A DNA stretch of 64,000 nt from NCBI RefSeq assembly GCF_007066085.1, contig NZ_CP041405.1:1-64000 (forward strand). Direction: 5' to 3'. The notes under the pieces are model-generated. The model worked only from the letters and a program-made list of their open reading frames with translations, was not told the origin of the DNA and did not search any database. This stretch comes from Paenibacillus thiaminolyticus. Lineage in GTDB: Bacteria; Bacillota; Bacilli; Paenibacillales; Paenibacillaceae. This document shows, piece by piece, positions 63,870 to 64,000 of the stretch; position 1 is the first letter of the stretch; each line of letters opens with the position of its first letter. Made by a program: the position numbers and the translations under genes.

Positions 63870-64000
63870 ATGAATTTTTCAGAGATTCTAAAAAGACTGG
63901 CAAGAGATTACTTGCTTATTTTTGCAGGAATTGTTATTTGTGTCTCTCTGTTTAATCACATATATGCCGTGATGAACGCTCTGGATGCTTCGGAGTTCTC
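63870..64000 (+). CDS. DUF3021 membrane protein, partial at window end
   Basis: AGGGAGGGGAG precedes the ATG at 63870. 43 codons are seen: NFSEILKRLARDYLLIFAGI then VICVSLFNHIYAV, a first TM. Pairs with the LytTR gene 12 bp upstream. Confidence 0.75.
   Translation, partial: MNFSEILKRLARDYLLIFAGIVICVSLFNHIYAVMNALDASEF

Overview
The window looks like a chromosomal segment of a Paenibacillus. This is inferred from the mix of GC-rich genes with AGGAGG-type ribosome sites, the DhaK-DhaL fusion, the CD3324-type regulator, HXXEE and DUF6933 proteins, and a class III lanthipeptide locus paired with M16 peptidases. The P. thiaminolyticus / dendritiformis / popilliae neighbourhood is my guess. No rRNA, tRNA or CRISPR array was found.

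Layout. (1) 1-13.4 kb is GC-rich ordinary metabolism: a GH95-type glycosidase, a TetR/HXXEE pair, hutG-gltS with a divergent LysR regulator, a PocR/AraC regulator, and gldA-dhaKL for glycerol and dihydroxyacetone use. Almost every gene here carries frameshifts, and several are single-base shortenings of homopolymers, so sequence error is a serious alternative to gene decay. (2) 13.4-21.5 kb is a patchwork of fragments: an FtsK/HerA-type ATPase tail, a tyrosine recombinase fragment (20841) with a second 5' remnant (13958), an IS3-family remnant, an Mrr-type nuclease, a 437-residue unknown protein, and duplicated gene ends. (3) 21.8-28.9 kb holds two ABC exporter modules (one with a tandem-MerR regulator), a histidine phosphatase and a CAP lipoprotein. 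(4) 29-41.2 kb is a string of small single-gene units (GNAT, Nudix, metallo-beta-lactamase, hydrolases, phosphotransferase). Many plus-strand genes are followed at once by a member of a structured repeat family whose stems covary. The array looks like gene cassettes; related units lie at 15.4-18.8 kb and 53.4-55.2 kb.

(5) 41.3-53.4 kb is the most interesting part: a class III lanthipeptide locus. It holds an M16 peptidase pair (one without and one with the HxxEH zinc motif), a LanKC synthetase, seven intact tandem precursor genes plus two dead ones, a hairpin, a SAM methyltransferase and an ABC exporter. Upstream lies a decayed, internally deleted copy of the locus that still keeps its promoter, a 3' scrap of lanKC, one intact precursor gene, the hairpin and the start of the methyltransferase gene. 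The whole locus is bracketed by a ~170-bp direct repeat. Most precursors end in a Ser-x2-Ser-x3-Cys labionin motif. Likely flow: LanKC phosphorylates, eliminates and cyclises Ser/Cys in the C-terminal core, the M16 pair trims the LELQ-type leader, and the ABC protein exports the product.

(6) 53.5-64 kb returns to cassette-like genes (PPOX, GNAT, DinB), a divergent HxlR / DJ-1 pair, a Bce-like two-component system with its ABC transporter, and the start of a LytTR-DUF3021 operon.
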